Of a DNA stretch of 64,000 bases, positions 6,616-16,424 are shown piece by piece (position 1 is the stretch's first letter; each line of letters starts with the position of its first letter). The position numbers and the translations under genes are program-made. The notes below the pieces were generated by a model, which saw nothing but the letters and a program-made list of their open reading frames with translations, did no database searches and had not been told where the DNA came from. Origin of the DNA: an uncultured Nitrospirales bacterium (lineage in GTDB: Bacteria > Nitrospirota > Nitrospiria > Nitrospirales > UBA8639). The DNA lies in assembly GCA_951812745.1 (NCBI GenBank), contig OX638327.1:1415914-1479913 (forward strand), given 5' to 3'.

Positions 6616-8223
6616 TCAGCCTTGACGCGACTCCACCGGTTCCTCGGACTCGCTCTTGAGCAGCTTATACTCGATGCTGTCGGCCAAGGCCTGCCAACTG
6701 GCTTCGATGATATTCTCCGACACGCCCACCGTGCCCCAGGTCGTCTTATGGTCCCCGGATTCAATCAGCACCCTGACCTTTGATCCGGTTCCATGACTGC
6801 CCGCCAGCACACGCACTTTGTAGTCCAACAACTGGACTTCGCGGAGTTCGGGATAGAATTTTTCGAGCGCTTTCCGTAAAGCATTATCAAGCGCATTGAC
6901 GGGCCCCTCACCCTCCGCCGCGGTCTGTTCCACGGTCTGATCGACCTTCACCTTGATTGTGGCTTCCGTAATCGGCACCTCATCGGCGTTCCGTTTCTCC
7001 ACAATGACCCGCAAGCCCAACAGTTCAAACGAAGGGCGATGCGTTCCCATCGCTTCCCGGACCAGCAACTCGAATGATCCTTCAGCCCCTTCGTACTGAT
7101 ACCCGTCCCGTTCCAAGCTCTTGAGTTGAGCCAGCAGTTCCTGGAGATGCGGATGGTCTTTGGAGAGATTGAAGCCCAAATTTTCCACTTTCTGGACCAC
7201 GCCACTCCGCCCGGTATTGTCCGAAATCAGCACCCGTTGCCGGTTGCCCACCGATTCCGGCGCAACGTGCTCATACGTTTGGGCATTTTTCTGCACGGCG
7301 TGGATATGGACTCCCCCTTTATGGGCAAACGCCGCGTCCCCGACGTAGGGTTGCCGCTTGTTCGGCAGGAGGTTCGCAATTTCAGAAACGAAATTGGAGA
7401 CGTTCCGGAGTTGCCGCATCCGATCGCCCCCCAGCACTTCCGTCTTCATCTTCAGTTCAAGATTGGCCAGCACGGAACAGAGGTTGACGTTCCCGCATCG
7501 CTCTCCGATCCCGTTGATGGTCCCTTGCACTTGCCGGGCGCCCTGCTGGACGGCGACCAGGGTATTCGCCACCGCCATTTCCGCGTCATTATGCGCATGC
7601 ATGCCCAAGGGCACCCGACAGGCTTGCTTCACCTGTGTCCAAATGGCCTGGACTTCCCATGGCATGGTGCCGCCGTTGGTGTCACAGAGAATAATCCGTT
7701 CGGCGCCTCCTTCGGCTGCCGCTTGTATCGTCTGCATCGCATAGGCGGGATCGGCCTTAAACCCGTCGAAGAAGTGTTCGGCATCGTAAAATACCTGTTT
7801 CCCGTGGGCACGCAGGTACGCAATGGAATCCCTGATCAATTCAAGATTGGTTTCCAACGCGGTGCCCAACGCCTCCGTGACGTGGAAGGTCCAGCTTTTC
7901 CCGAACAGGGTGATGATTTTGGTTTCCGCCGCCAGCAGCGCTTGGAGATTGGCATCGGTCTCGGCTGATTGATTGGCTTTTCGGGTCGAGCCGAATGCCA
8001 CGATCTTCGCCTGTTGCAGCGGAATCGCCCGGATGGCCTGAAAGAACTCGATATCCCGGGGATTGGCTCCCGGCCATCCTCCCTCGATGAAATGGATGCC
8101 CAACTCATCGAGTTTCTGCGCAATGCGGACTTTGTCGTCAACCGAGAAACTGACATCCTCGGCCTGCGCGCCGTCTCGCAACGTCGTATCGTAGATTTCC
8201 AAAAAGGTCGAATCCGTCATCAT
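6616..8223 (-). CDS. cimA: Citramalate synthase
   Basis: CimA condenses pyruvate with acetyl-CoA to (R)-citramalate, giving 2-oxobutanoate for isoleucine without threonine deamination. The 535-residue protein has the TIM-barrel acyltransferase motif YDTTLRDGAQAEDVSFS near residue 10, the metal-binding HAHND near residue 205, and a C-terminal LeuA-type dimerisation/regulatory domain (about 400-520) expected to bind isoleucine. The GGWPGANPRD signature and length separate it from isopropylmalate and homocitrate synthases. It lies at the end of an alaC-hom-thrC-lysC-cimA series, with its own possible promoter and a leader hairpin. Confidence 0.94.
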   Translation of the reverse strand: MMTDSTFLEIYDTTLRDGAQAEDVSFSVDDKVRIAQKLDELGIHFIEGGWPGANPRDIEFFQAIRAIPLQQAKIVAFGSTRKANQSAETDANLQALLAAETKIITLFGKSWTFHVTEALGTALETNLELIRDSIAYLRAHGKQVFYDAEHFFDGFKADPAYAMQTIQAAAEGGAERIILCDTNGGTMPWEVQAIWTQVKQACRVPLGMHAHNDAEMAVANTLVAVQQGARQVQGTINGIGERCGNVNLCSVLANLELKMKTEVLGGDRMRQLRNVSNFVSEIANLLPNKRQPYVGDAAFAHKGGVHIHAVQKNAQTYEHVAPESVGNRQRVLISDNTGRSGVVQKVENLGFNLSKDHPHLQELLAQLKSLERDGYQYEGAEGSFELLVREAMGTHRPSFELLGLRVIVEKRNADEVPITEATIKVKVDQTVEQTAAEGEGPVNALDNALRKALEKFYPELREVQLLDYKVRVLAGSHGTGSKVRVLIESGDHKTTWGTVGVSENIIEASWQALADSIEYKLLKSESEEPVESRQG

Positions 8224-8246
8224 GCTCTCAGGCCCTATCGGCTTTC

Positions 8247-8266
8247 CATCGCCGGCACCGGCGATG
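8247..8266 (-). promoter_or_regulatory. Perfect hairpin in the cimA leader
   Basis: CATCGCCGG (8247-8255) and CCGGCGATG (8258-8266) form a perfect inverted repeat ending 23 nt before the cimA start. No U-tract follows. It could shield the ribosome binding site or stabilise the RNA, but its role is unknown. Confidence 0.5.
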
Positions 8267-8285
8267 CCGACGGGTCATCTCTACG

Positions 8286-8314
8286 TACATACTCGAATCA
8301 CGGTTTCTTTTCAA
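8286..8314 (-). promoter_or_regulatory. Possible promoter for cimA
   Basis: TTGAAA (8309-8314) and TATGTA (8286-8291) are 17 bp apart in the lysC-cimA gap. The -10 match is modest, so cimA may instead be read with lysC. Confidence 0.45.
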
Positions 8315-8321
8315 GGCTTCA

Positions 8322-9563
8322 TCACGGCGATTCGGTGTGTTCAGGCGCCGTGTCCAGTCCGAATTCCTGATGAAGCGCCCGGACGGCTTTATCCACGTCA
8401 CGTTCATCCAGGACACAGGAAATCTTGATTTCTGAGGTGCTGATCATCATGATGTTGATCTTTTCCCGCGCCAGCGTTTGGAACATTCGTGACGCCACAC
8501 CCGAATGGGACCGCATGCCGACTCCCACCAACGACACCTTGGCAATTTCTTCCTTGACTTCGACGGCCCCTGCGTTGATTTCGGCGGCCGTTTGCGTGAC
8601 CAGTGCCATCGCACGCGCCAAATCGCTTCGCGGCACGGTAAAGGAAATATCCGTCAACGCATCCTGGTGGCTCACGTTTTGAATAATCATGTCCACCACG
8701 ATGGCGTGTTCCGCCACGACCCCGAAGAGGTTCGCCGCAATTCCCGGCTGATCCGGAACGCCCACCACGGTGATCTTGGCCTGGTTCCGGTCGCCCGTGA
8801 CTCCGGACACCACCGCCTGTTCCATATCAACGTCTTCATGCGTCACGAGGGTGCCTTCTCCTTCCTGGAAACTCGATTTTACTTGTACCGGAACCCGGTA
8901 TTTCGCCGCAAATTCCACGGAACGCGCCTGGAGGACTTTGGCCCCCAGACTCGCCAACTCCAGCATTTCTTCATAGGACAGTTTCGGAATCCGCTTGGCC
9001 GCGGGAACCACGTTGGGATCCGTGGTGTACACGCCATCCACGTCGGTATAGATGACGCACCGGTCGGCTCGCAACGTCGCGGCCAACGCCACGGCTGTCA
9101 GATCCGATCCCCCTCTTCCCAGGGTGGTGACTTCCGACCGTTCGTTGACGCCCTGAAATCCCGCCACAATGGGCAGGACCCCTTGGGCAAGAGCCTGCTT
9201 CACGGGATCGGCCATCACTTTCGCAATTCGAGCCCGCGTATGCGAACTGTCGGTCATAATCCCCACTTGGCGCCCGGTAAATGAACGCGCATTGATGCCA
9301 CGGCTCTTGAGTTTCATGGCCAGCAAGGCAATGGTCACACGCTCCCCGGAGGACAACAGCATGTCGAGTTCCCGTTCATCCGGTTGCGGGGTGATCTCAT
9401 GGGCCAGCCGCATCAGTCGATCCGTTTCCCCGCTCATGGCGGACACGACCACCACAACCTGGTTGCCCGCTCTATAGGTTCGTTCTATGAGTTCGGCAAT
9501 CCGGTGGATTCGCTCAATGTTCCCAACGGACGTCCCGCCGAATTTCTTGACTAACAGCGCCAT
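8322..9563 (-). CDS. lysC: Aspartate kinase
   Basis: The enzyme phosphorylates aspartate, the first step to lysine, methionine and threonine. The 413-residue monofunctional protein begins MALLVKKFGGTSVG (the amino-acid kinase nucleotide signature), has the GRGGSDLTA motif, and ends in two ACT domains (about 265-405) that normally bind lysine or threonine for feedback control. No internal alpha/beta start typical of Bacillus-type genes was examined. It lies 151 nt after thrC and 98 nt before cimA, in an aspartate-family cluster. Confidence 0.96.
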   Translation of the reverse strand: MALLVKKFGGTSVGNIERIHRIAELIERTYRAGNQVVVVVSAMSGETDRLMRLAHEITPQPDERELDMLLSSGERVTIALLAMKLKSRGINARSFTGRQVGIMTDSSHTRARIAKVMADPVKQALAQGVLPIVAGFQGVNERSEVTTLGRGGSDLTAVALAATLRADRCVIYTDVDGVYTTDPNVVPAAKRIPKLSYEEMLELASLGAKVLQARSVEFAAKYRVPVQVKSSFQEGEGTLVTHEDVDMEQAVVSGVTGDRNQAKITVVGVPDQPGIAANLFGVVAEHAIVVDMIIQNVSHQDALTDISFTVPRSDLARAMALVTQTAAEINAGAVEVKEEIAKVSLVGVGMRSHSGVASRMFQTLAREKINIMMISTSEIKISCVLDERDVDKAVRALHQEFGLDTAPEHTESP

Positions 9564-9714
9564 CTCTTGATCACCTAGTTACGCAAGCTCCCATGAATTT
9601 CACGACCACGTCCGTGCCGGTGTCGCCAGGGCCGGCTTGGATCGGCCACTCCCTCGTCCGGGCTGACGATTGCCTTCATGGTCTTGTACTCTGGATGAAG
9701 CGCAGCCGGAAAGG

Positions 9715-10773
9715 CTAGGGTCGCAGCAACGCCAGCACGTCTTCCCGCGTGGCTTTGACCGTCAGGGTTTTTGGAGAGATTTCAACGGCAATATCAGGGT
9801 CCTTCAGTCCATGGCCGGTTAACGTGCAGACGACCGTGGACCCTTCAGGCAACAATCCGGCCTGGCTGCACTTGGTCAATCCGGCCACCGAGGCAGCGGA
9901 AGCCGGCTCGCAGAAGACGCCTTCTTCTTTGGCAAGCGCCTGGTACGACTCCAGTATTTCTTCATCCGTCACCATTTGGATTGCTCCGGAAGATTCCTCC
10001 ACGGCCTGCACGGCCAGCTTCCAACTCGCGGGATTGCCGATACGAATAGCCGTCGCCACCGTTTGAGGCTGGTCAATCACGTGGCCTCGAACGATCGGCG
10101 CCGCCCCTTGGGCTTGAAACCCCATCATTTTTGGGCACTGCGCGATCTGCCCCGCGGTCCGGTATTCCTTGTACCCTTTCCAATACGCCGAGATATTTCC
10201 GGCGTTCCCGACCGGCAAACAATGGTACGAGGGAGCACGGCCCAATTGATCGCAGACTTCCAAAGCCGCGGTTTTTTGTCCCTCCAGGCGAAAGGGGTTC
10301 AACGAATTGACCAGTTCAAATTCCTCGTTCGCACACAAGTCCTTGACGATGGCGAGCGCCTCATCGAAATTGCCTTCAATTTGAATCACGATGGCACCAT
10401 GCGCCATCGCTTGGGCCAATTTTCCCAACGCCACCTTCCCTGCCGGCACCAGCACGTATACCGGCAATCCCGCTCGCCCGCCATAGGCTGCGGCCGACGC
10501 CGACGTATTGCCGGTGGAGGCACACATGACCGCCCGAGATCCTTTTTCCAACGCCTTGGATACCGCCAGGGTCATCCCGCGATCCTTAAACGAAGCAGTC
10601 GGGTTGGCCCCCTCCACTTTCAGATACAGGTCGACGTGCGGACAGATTCGTTTAGCCAACCGGCTGGCTTGAATCAGGGGTGTGTTGCCTTCACACAAGG
10701 TGACCACCGGCGTCTGTTCCGTCACCGGAAGAAACTTCCTGAATTCTTCTATGATCCCACGCCAAGGCATCAT
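9715..10773 (-). CDS. thrC: Threonine synthase
   Basis: This PLP enzyme converts O-phosphohomoserine to threonine. The 352-residue protein carries NPTASFKDRGM with the PLP-binding lysine near residue 63, and the glycine-rich PVGNAGNISAYWKGY phosphate-binding region. It is the short class found in many bacteria and archaea. Three start codons lie in a row (GTG 10776, ATG 10773, ATG 10770), and the GAGGG ribosome binding site is best spaced for ATG 10773. It follows hom after about 50 nt. Homoserine kinase (thrB) is not in this window. Confidence 0.94.
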   Translation of the reverse strand: MMPWRGIIEEFRKFLPVTEQTPVVTLCEGNTPLIQASRLAKRICPHVDLYLKVEGANPTASFKDRGMTLAVSKALEKGSRAVMCASTGNTSASAAAYGGRAGLPVYVLVPAGKVALGKLAQAMAHGAIVIQIEGNFDEALAIVKDLCANEEFELVNSLNPFRLEGQKTAALEVCDQLGRAPSYHCLPVGNAGNISAYWKGYKEYRTAGQIAQCPKMMGFQAQGAAPIVRGHVIDQPQTVATAIRIGNPASWKLAVQAVEESSGAIQMVTDEEILESYQALAKEEGVFCEPASAASVAGLTKCSQAGLLPEGSTVVCTLTGHGLKDPDIAVEISPKTLTVKATREDVLALLRP

Positions 10774-10827
10774 CACGTTCCCTCGCCGAACGATACGCGG
10801 ACCGCCACAGAGGGCGGCACCTATGCG

Positions 10828-12144
10828 TTACGCTTCCTGATCCTCCACCCGAATGACCGTCACCGGCTCCGCCACAAGCGACGGCAGGTGATTGATTTCC
10901 CGTATCGCGGTTTGCACCGAGCGTTCCGACGCGCGATGCGTCATGATCACGACCGGAACCGTTTGGCCTTCCTGCCGGCCTTGCTGCAACACGGAGGCAA
11001 TACTGATGGCATGATTGCCGAGTACGCCGGCAATCCTGGACAGGACCCCGGGTTGATCCGGCACCATGCAGCGCAGGTAATAGCGGGTGGTCAATTCTTC
11101 CATCGGACGAATCCGGATCGGCACCCTGCCATCCATCTGAAACGAGGTCGGCGGCACGCGCCCGCACGCCTGTTTGCGAACGTTGCGCGCAATGTCGATC
11201 ACGTCACTCACGACCGCGCTCCCCGTGGGCAACGACCCGGCCCCCTGCCCGTAAAACATGACGTCACCCACCGCATCGCCTACGACGTGAATGGCGTTAT
11301 AGACTCCATGCACTTGGGCCAACGGCGTGGTATTGTCGATCATGGTGGGATGCACGCGTGCTTCGATTCCACCTTCACAGCATTTCGCCACCCCCAGCAG
11401 TTTCACCGCCATTCCCAACTCCGACGCGTAGCGAATATCCAAGGCCGTCAAGCGTTGAATGCCTTCGGTATAAATCTCCTTGACGTTGACGGGCGTGCCA
11501 TAAGCCAGGCTCACCATGATAGCCAATTTGTGCGCGGAATCGATTCCTTCGATATCGAACGTCGGATCCGCCTCCGCGTAGCCCGCGGCTTGCGCCTGCG
11601 CCAGGGCATCTTGAAATTCCCGTCCCTCGCGTTTCATCTGGGTCAGAATATAGTTGGAGGTGCCGTTCATGATGCCGGCCAGGGACACGCAATGATTGGC
11701 TGCCAAACCTTCGGTCAATGACCGGAGAATCGGAATCCCTCCACCCACGCTGGCCTCGAAGCCCACGTCCACGCCCGCGCGATGAGCCGCGGCAAACACG
11801 TCCTCCCCATGCACCGCCAACAAGGCCTTGTTGGCGGTGACGACGTGTTTGCCCTTGCCGATGGCGTCAAGAATGACGCGTTTCGCAAAATCATATCCCC
11901 CGACTGTTTCGATCACGATCCGGATGGACTCATCATTCAGGAGTCCGGGAAGGTCCGTACTCAGGACGCCTTCGGGAAGCGCCAGGCCGCGGTCCGACTT
12001 CACGTCGAGATCCACGATGCGTTTCAAGCGCAGGGGCGCCCCCACGCGTCGCGCAATCAACTCGGCCTGATCGAACAGGATCTTCGCGGCCCCGGACCCG
12101 ACGGTGCCGAATCCGATCAAACCTATTCCGATTTCGCTGCTCAT
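10828..12144 (-). CDS. hom: Homoserine dehydrogenase
   Basis: The enzyme reduces aspartate semialdehyde to homoserine with NAD(P)H. The 438-residue protein has the N-terminal Rossmann motif [16 protein letters not shown], the catalytic homoserine-binding domain with [14 protein letters not shown], and a C-terminal ACT domain (about 350-430) for threonine feedback. It overlaps the alaC stop by 4 nt (ATGA), so the two are translationally coupled, and it is followed by thrC. Confidence 0.97.
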   Translation of the reverse strand: MSSEIGIGLIGFGTVGSGAAKILFDQAELIARRVGAPLRLKRIVDLDVKSDRGLALPEGVLSTDLPGLLNDESIRIVIETVGGYDFAKRVILDAIGKGKHVVTANKALLAVHGEDVFAAAHRAGVDVGFEASVGGGIPILRSLTEGLAANHCVSLAGIMNGTSNYILTQMKREGREFQDALAQAQAAGYAEADPTFDIEGIDSAHKLAIMVSLAYGTPVNVKEIYTEGIQRLTALDIRYASELGMAVKLLGVAKCCEGGIEARVHPTMIDNTTPLAQVHGVYNAIHVVGDAVGDVMFYGQGAGSLPTGSAVVSDVIDIARNVRKQACGRVPPTSFQMDGRVPIRIRPMEELTTRYYLRCMVPDQPGVLSRIAGVLGNHAISIASVLQQGRQEGQTVPVVIMTHRASERSVQTAIREINHLPSLVAEPVTVIRVEDQEA

Positions 12145-13325
12145 GATTGTTCGTCCAGTTTTAACGCGGCCTTGATGCCTCGAATGGCTTGATGGGTTCG
12201 ATGTTCATTTTCCACCAACGCGAATCGCACGTATTCATCGCCGCCTTCTCCAAATCCGATTCCCGGCGAAACCGCCACTTTCCCTTCGCGAAGAAGAAAC
12301 TTGGAGAACTCGAGCGAGCCCATTCCCGCGTAGGCTGCGGGAATACGAGCCCAGACAAACATCGTGGCTCGTGGATAATCGACGCGCCAGCCGATACGAT
12401 TCAGGCCGGAGACCAACGCGTTCCGCCGGCTTTCATATTGTTTGACAATAGACGGCACGCAATCCTGCGGCCCCGTGAGCGCGATGATACTGGCAATTTG
12501 GACCGGTTGAAACATCCCGTAATCCAAATAGCTCTTGATCTTGGTCAAGGCCCCAATGATGTCCTTGTTGCCGACGCAAAATCCGACCCGCCACCCCGGC
12601 ATGTTGTAGCTCTTGGATAACGAGTAAAATTCCACGCCGATTTCTTTCGCTTCCGGCACCTGTAACAGGCTCGGCGCTCGATAGCCGTCGAACACGATGT
12701 CCGCATAGGCCAGGTCATGAATGACGTAGAGCTCGTGTTCACGTGCAAACGCCACCACCTTTTTAAAAAACTCCAAATCCACCACGCTCGTGGTCGGATT
12801 GTGGGGAAAGCTCATGATCAGGGCTTTGGGCCTGGGTTGGCTTTGGCGATAGGCTCGCGTGAGGTTTTCAAAGAAATCGTCGGTGGGACGAAGCTCAACG
12901 CCGCGCACTTCCCCGCCCGCAATAATGACGCTGTACATATGAATGGGATACGTCGGCGTGGGTGTCAGCACCACGTCACCCGGTCCCAACATCGCGAGCA
13001 CCAGATGCGAGAGTCCCTCTTTGACCCCCAACGTCACGATGGCTTCGGTCTCGGGATCAATGTCCACGTTATAATGTTTGCCGTACCACGCACTGATGGC
13101 ATGACGTAGCCTCGTAATGCCACGAGACGCCGAATACCTGTGGTTTTTTCCTTTCCGGGCCGCTTCGACCAATTTCTCGACGATGTGAGGAGGAGTCGCT
13201 TGATCGGGATTCCCCATTCCAAAGTCGATAATATCCTCGCCACGGTGCCGCGCCTGAATTTTGAGGTCCTGGACCTGGCTGAAGACGTAGGGCGGAAGGC
13301 GTTGAATGCGAAAGAAATTTTGCAT
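12141..13325 (-). CDS. alaC: Alanine/glutamate-pyruvate aminotransferase (AlaC-type)
   Basis: A class I PLP aminotransferase of 394 residues. The PLP lysine is in [16 protein letters not shown], and [11 protein letters not shown] and SFPHNPTT are present. The sequence is of the AlaC (YfdZ) type, which interconverts glutamate/pyruvate and alanine/2-oxoglutarate. Relatives in the same class can act as LL-diaminopimelate or methionine-pathway aminotransferases. The linkage to hom, thrC and lysC makes an aspartate-family role conceivable. It is the first gene of the cluster, with a strong promoter 70 nt upstream. Confidence 0.88.
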   Translation of the reverse strand: MQNFFRIQRLPPYVFSQVQDLKIQARHRGEDIIDFGMGNPDQATPPHIVEKLVEAARKGKNHRYSASRGITRLRHAISAWYGKHYNVDIDPETEAIVTLGVKEGLSHLVLAMLGPGDVVLTPTPTYPIHMYSVIIAGGEVRGVELRPTDDFFENLTRAYRQSQPRPKALIMSFPHNPTTSVVDLEFFKKVVAFAREHELYVIHDLAYADIVFDGYRAPSLLQVPEAKEIGVEFYSLSKSYNMPGWRVGFCVGNKDIIGALTKIKSYLDYGMFQPVQIASIIALTGPQDCVPSIVKQYESRRNALVSGLNRIGWRVDYPRATMFVWARIPAAYAGMGSLEFSKFLLREGKVAVSPGIGFGEGGDEYVRFALVENEHRTHQAIRGIKAALKLDEQS

Positions 13326-13393
13326 GGGTCAGCAGAATACAACTGGTTGACAGAAAAACGGCCTGTGAGGACGCGTCATGATAATAACCTGTT

Positions 13394-13422
13394 ATTGTAG
13401 TAGAGGCCGGAAGACCAGTCAA
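13394..13422 (-). promoter_or_regulatory. sigma70-type promoter for alaC-hom-thrC
   Basis: TTGACT (13417-13422) and TACAAT (13394-13399) are 17 bp apart on the minus strand. Transcription should start near 13387, leaving a leader of about 60 nt. This is one of the best promoter matches in the window. Confidence 0.8.
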
Positions 13423-13499
13423 TGAAAGGCTTTGTTTTTTCAGCTTTTTTCTTAGCTTTTCAGGAACGCGCCTGCTCCGAGGCGAGTGAGCATGGTTCA

Positions 13500-13528
13500 T
13501 TGCGACCCCTTGCCCGTTTTGCCATAAT
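13500..13528 (+). promoter_or_regulatory. Probable promoter for pdxJ-nnr-tsaE-mutS
   Basis: TTGCGA (13500-13505) and CATAAT (13523-13528) are separated by 17 bp, ending about 55 nt before the pdxJ ATG at 13583. This 257-nt intergenic region holds divergent promoters for alaC and pdxJ and nothing else recognised. Confidence 0.6.
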
Positions 13529-13582
13529 GCGCGGCAGCAGGTCCTCGTGTTCCACGACTCGACACTGCTCAGAAAGGTTGCC

Positions 13583-14311
13583 ATGGCCCGACTCGGCGTC
13601 AATATCGACCACGTCGCCACGCTCCGGCAGGCCCGAGGCGGGCATGAGCCGGATCCCATCGCCGCCTCGGTACTGGCGGACCTGGGCGGGGCGGACGGCC
13701 TGGTCGTCCATCTTCGTGAAGACCGGCGACACATCCAGGAACGGGACCTGAATCTGCTGCGGGATGTTGTCCCGTCCGCGTTGAATCTGGAAATGGCTGC
13801 CGACGACGCGACCGCGAAAATTGCGTTGCGCGTCCGGCCCGATAAAGTCACGCTGGTCCCTGAACGGCGACAGGAACTCACCACCGAAGGCGGACTTGCG
13901 GTGACGGAGCACCGGAAGCGACTCACCACCGTGATTCGCCTCTTCCACGACGCGCAGATTCCGGTCAGCCTGTTCATCGACCCGGACCGTCGTCAAATCC
14001 GTGCCGCGCACAAAGTGGGGGCCGATGCCGTGGAACTGCACACCGGAACGTATGCCAACAGCCGGCATCCCCAGGAGATCCGGAAAGAAGTCGAAGCCCT
14101 TGTGCAGGGAGCGCGGCTCGCGCAGCAATTGGGGCTGGAGGTGAATGCCGGCCATGGGCTGACGTACCACAATATCCATCGCCTGACGGGAATTGCCGAA
14201 ATCGTGGAATTCAACATCGGGCACAGCATTATTTCCCGCGCGGTCCTCGTCGGCCTTGAACGGGCCGTCAGGGACATGCGGGCCTTGATCCCTTCATCGC
14301 TTCGCAGCTAG
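13583..14311 (+). CDS. pdxJ: Pyridoxine 5'-phosphate synthase
   Basis: PdxJ condenses 1-deoxyxylulose 5-phosphate with 3-amino-1-hydroxyacetone phosphate to pyridoxine 5'-phosphate in the DXP-dependent B6 pathway. The 242-residue TIM barrel begins at the canonical [18 protein letters not shown]. It contains [23 protein letters not shown] and ends with the GHSIISRAV phosphate-binding turn. The ATG at 13583 has an AAAGG ribosome binding site and fits the family start better than the upstream in-frame ATG 13547. First gene of a four-gene plus-strand run. Confidence 0.97.
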   Translation: MARLGVNIDHVATLRQARGGHEPDPIAASVLADLGGADGLVVHLREDRRHIQERDLNLLRDVVPSALNLEMAADDATAKIALRVRPDKVTLVPERRQELTTEGGLAVTEHRKRLTTVIRLFHDAQIPVSLFIDPDRRQIRAAHKVGADAVELHTGTYANSRHPQEIRKEVEALVQGARLAQQLGLEVNAGHGLTYHNIHRLTGIAEIVEFNIGHSIISRAVLVGLERAVRDMRALIPSSLRS

Positions 14312-14340
14312 ATGCCCGGCGCGTTCGTGCTTGGTTCGCC

Positions 14341-15921
14341 ATGAAAATCGTCACCGCTGACCAGATGCGAGAACTCGACCGTCGCACGATCCACGAGGCC
14401 GGCGTGCCCGGAAAGACGTTGATGGAACGGGCAGGCTCCGGCGTGGTGTCGGCCATGGAAGAGACCTTCGGCACCCTGAAGGGGAAAACGGTGACGATCT
14501 TCTGCGGAAAAGGCAACAATGGCGGGGACGGCTTCGTCGTCGCGAGACTCCTGCGTCAAAAACGTAGCGTTGTTCAGATCTGTTTACTTGCGCACACACG
14601 GGATCTCAAGGGTGACGCCAAACTGATGTATCAACGGTTCGTCAAGAGCGCCGGCCGGTCGAGCGTCTTGAGCGTTCCCTCTCCGGACTCCATGCACCAG
14701 TTGGTCCGGCACAGCCACGTTCTCGTCGACGCACTCCTGGGGACCGGAACGTCTTCGCCCATTACCGGTCTGTACCAAGAGGCCATTCATGCCATGAACG
14801 CCTCGGAGGCTCCCACCGTTGCGGTGGATCTTCCTTCCGGCATCGATGCGGATACCGGAGGCACGTCAGGAACGGCGGTTCAAGCCGAGCTGACCGTCAC
14901 GCTGGGAAATCCCAAGCTGGGGCTCTTTCTGGGCGCGGGCATCGATCACGCCGGTCGCCTTCATTGCGTCGATATCGGGATTCCGAGTCAGTACGTCGAA
15001 GATCTCCAGCTTCCCGTTGAACTGTTGACTCCATCTTCGATTCGACCGTGGCTGCCCAAGCGCCCGGCTTCGGCGCACAAGGGGACGTTCGGTCACGCCG
15101 GGATCATTGCCGGCTCGTCCGGAAAAAGCGGAGCCGCTGCTTTGTCGGCCAAAGCAGCCCTCAGAGCAGGAGCCGGGCTCGTCACCGTGGCGACGCCGGC
15201 CAGTGTGCAGGCCGGTGTTGCCTCGGGCATCCCGGAAGTCATGACCTTGCCGCTTCCTGAAACTTCAGATCACACGCTGTCACGACAAGCCCTGCCCCCG
15301 TTGCAAACCTTTCTGCAATCCCGCAGTGCGATCGGCATTGGCCCTGGATTGTCGACTCACGCCGAGACCGCTGAAGTGATTCGAACGCTGATCGCTCAAT
15401 GCGAGCGCCCGGTCGTCATCGATGCCGACGCGCTGAATGCCTTGGCGAGCCATACGAGTCTCCTCCGTTCATGCCCGCTCTCCCCGATCGTGACTCCCCA
15501 CCCCGGAGAAATGGCGCGACTCCTTGGTGAATCGACGGCGGCTACCGTGAACCGCAATCGTGTGGGGATTGCCCAAGACTTTGCCCGTACCCATTCGACC
15601 ATCGTGGTACTCAAAGGGGCACGCACGATTATTGCGCATCCTCATGGAGCGACGGCGATTACGCCGACGGGAAACCCCGGCATGGCGACTGCCGGTACAG
15701 GAGACGTGCTCACAGGGATCCTGGCCGGCCTACTGGCTCAAGGGGTCTCGCCGTGGGAGGCGGCTCAAAGCGGCGTCTACCTGCACGGATTGGCAGGCGA
15801 CCTTGCAGCACAGGCGTTCGGGTATCCGAGTCTGATGGCCGGTGACCTTGTTGCCTACCTGCCCCAGGCCATCTCCCACGTGCTGCATGCCGGCGCTCCC
15901 GACCGTGAAGCCGTTCCCTGA
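14341..15921 (+). CDS. nnr: Bifunctional NAD(P)H-hydrate repair enzyme
   Basis: A metabolite-repair fusion. The N-terminal half (about 1-215, YjeF_N) epimerises damaged NAD(P)HX, with GKGNNGGDGFVVARLL and VDLPSGIDADTG. The C-terminal half (about 225-520, ribokinase-like) is the ADP-dependent NAD(P)HX dehydratase, with VIDADALNAL, VTPHPGEMARLLG and GTGDVLTGILAGLLAQG. The length of 526 aa is normal for the fusion. It follows pdxJ after 29 nt and precedes tsaE by 4 nt. Adjacency to tsaE is common in bacteria. Confidence 0.96.
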   Translation: MKIVTADQMRELDRRTIHEAGVPGKTLMERAGSGVVSAMEETFGTLKGKTVTIFCGKGNNGGDGFVVARLLRQKRSVVQICLLAHTRDLKGDAKLMYQRFVKSAGRSSVLSVPSPDSMHQLVRHSHVLVDALLGTGTSSPITGLYQEAIHAMNASEAPTVAVDLPSGIDADTGGTSGTAVQAELTVTLGNPKLGLFLGAGIDHAGRLHCVDIGIPSQYVEDLQLPVELLTPSSIRPWLPKRPASAHKGTFGHAGIIAGSSGKSGAAALSAKAALRAGAGLVTVATPASVQAGVASGIPEVMTLPLPETSDHTLSRQALPPLQTFLQSRSAIGIGPGLSTHAETAEVIRTLIAQCERPVVIDADALNALASHTSLLRSCPLSPIVTPHPGEMARLLGESTAATVNRNRVGIAQDFARTHSTIVVLKGARTIIAHPHGATAITPTGNPGMATAGTGDVLTGILAGLLAQGVSPWEAAQSGVYLHGLAGDLAAQAFGYPSLMAGDLVAYLPQAISHVLHAGAPDREAVP

Positions 15922-15925
15922 ACAT

Positions 15926-16417
15926 ATGGCCATTGAACAAACAGATGCCTGGACCCTGGCCCTGGCGTCCCCGTCCCAAACCGAGAACTTCGGCTCAACC
16001 ATCGGCCGCCGTCTTGAGAAGGGCGCGGTCATCACGCTCGTCGGTGAGTTGGGATCCGGGAAAACGACGTTTGTTCGCGGGGTCGTCCTGGGCACGGGAC
16101 TCAATCCCCACGTGGTCAGTAGTCCCACCTTTACCTTTATCCAGGAATACATCGGACCCCTGATGCTTGCCCACGTCGACTTGTATCGACTGGAACAATC
16201 GGAGGAGTTGGCTGACACGGGATTGGCCGAGTATTTCAACGGCGACTTCGTTGTCCTCATCGAATGGGCCGACCGGCTGCCCGCCGCGTGGTTGCCCGAT
16301 GACTATCTTTCGATTCAATTTCTCCATACGGGGAAAAACGCCCGTCTCGTGCAGGTTCAAGCTGTCGGTCCACGTAGCCGCGGCCTGCTTCAGGCAGCCA
16401 TGTCGGACTCAAGGTAG
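15926..16417 (+). CDS. tsaE: tRNA threonylcarbamoyladenosine ATPase TsaE
   Basis: TsaE is the P-loop ATPase partner of TsaB/TsaD for t6A37 modification of ANN-decoding tRNAs. The 163-residue protein has Walker A GELGSGKTTF near residue 40, then SPTFTFIQEY and IEWADRLP. The ATG at 15926 is 4 nt after nnr and removes a long unconserved extension that would run back inside nnr. It sits between nnr and mutS in the same transcript. Confidence 0.95.
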   Translation: MAIEQTDAWTLALASPSQTENFGSTIGRRLEKGAVITLVGELGSGKTTFVRGVVLGTGLNPHVVSSPTFTFIQEYIGPLMLAHVDLYRLEQSEELADTGLAEYFNGDFVVLIEWADRLPAAWLPDDYLSIQFLHTGKNARLVQVQAVGPRSRGLLQAAMSDSR

Positions 16418-16424
16418 CTTCCTC

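Noticed and set aside
9976-11721. 581-codon plus-strand frame opposite thrC and hom
   Set aside because: It has only Arg/His/Pro-rich shadow sequence, spans two convincing minus-strand genes and has no start signal.
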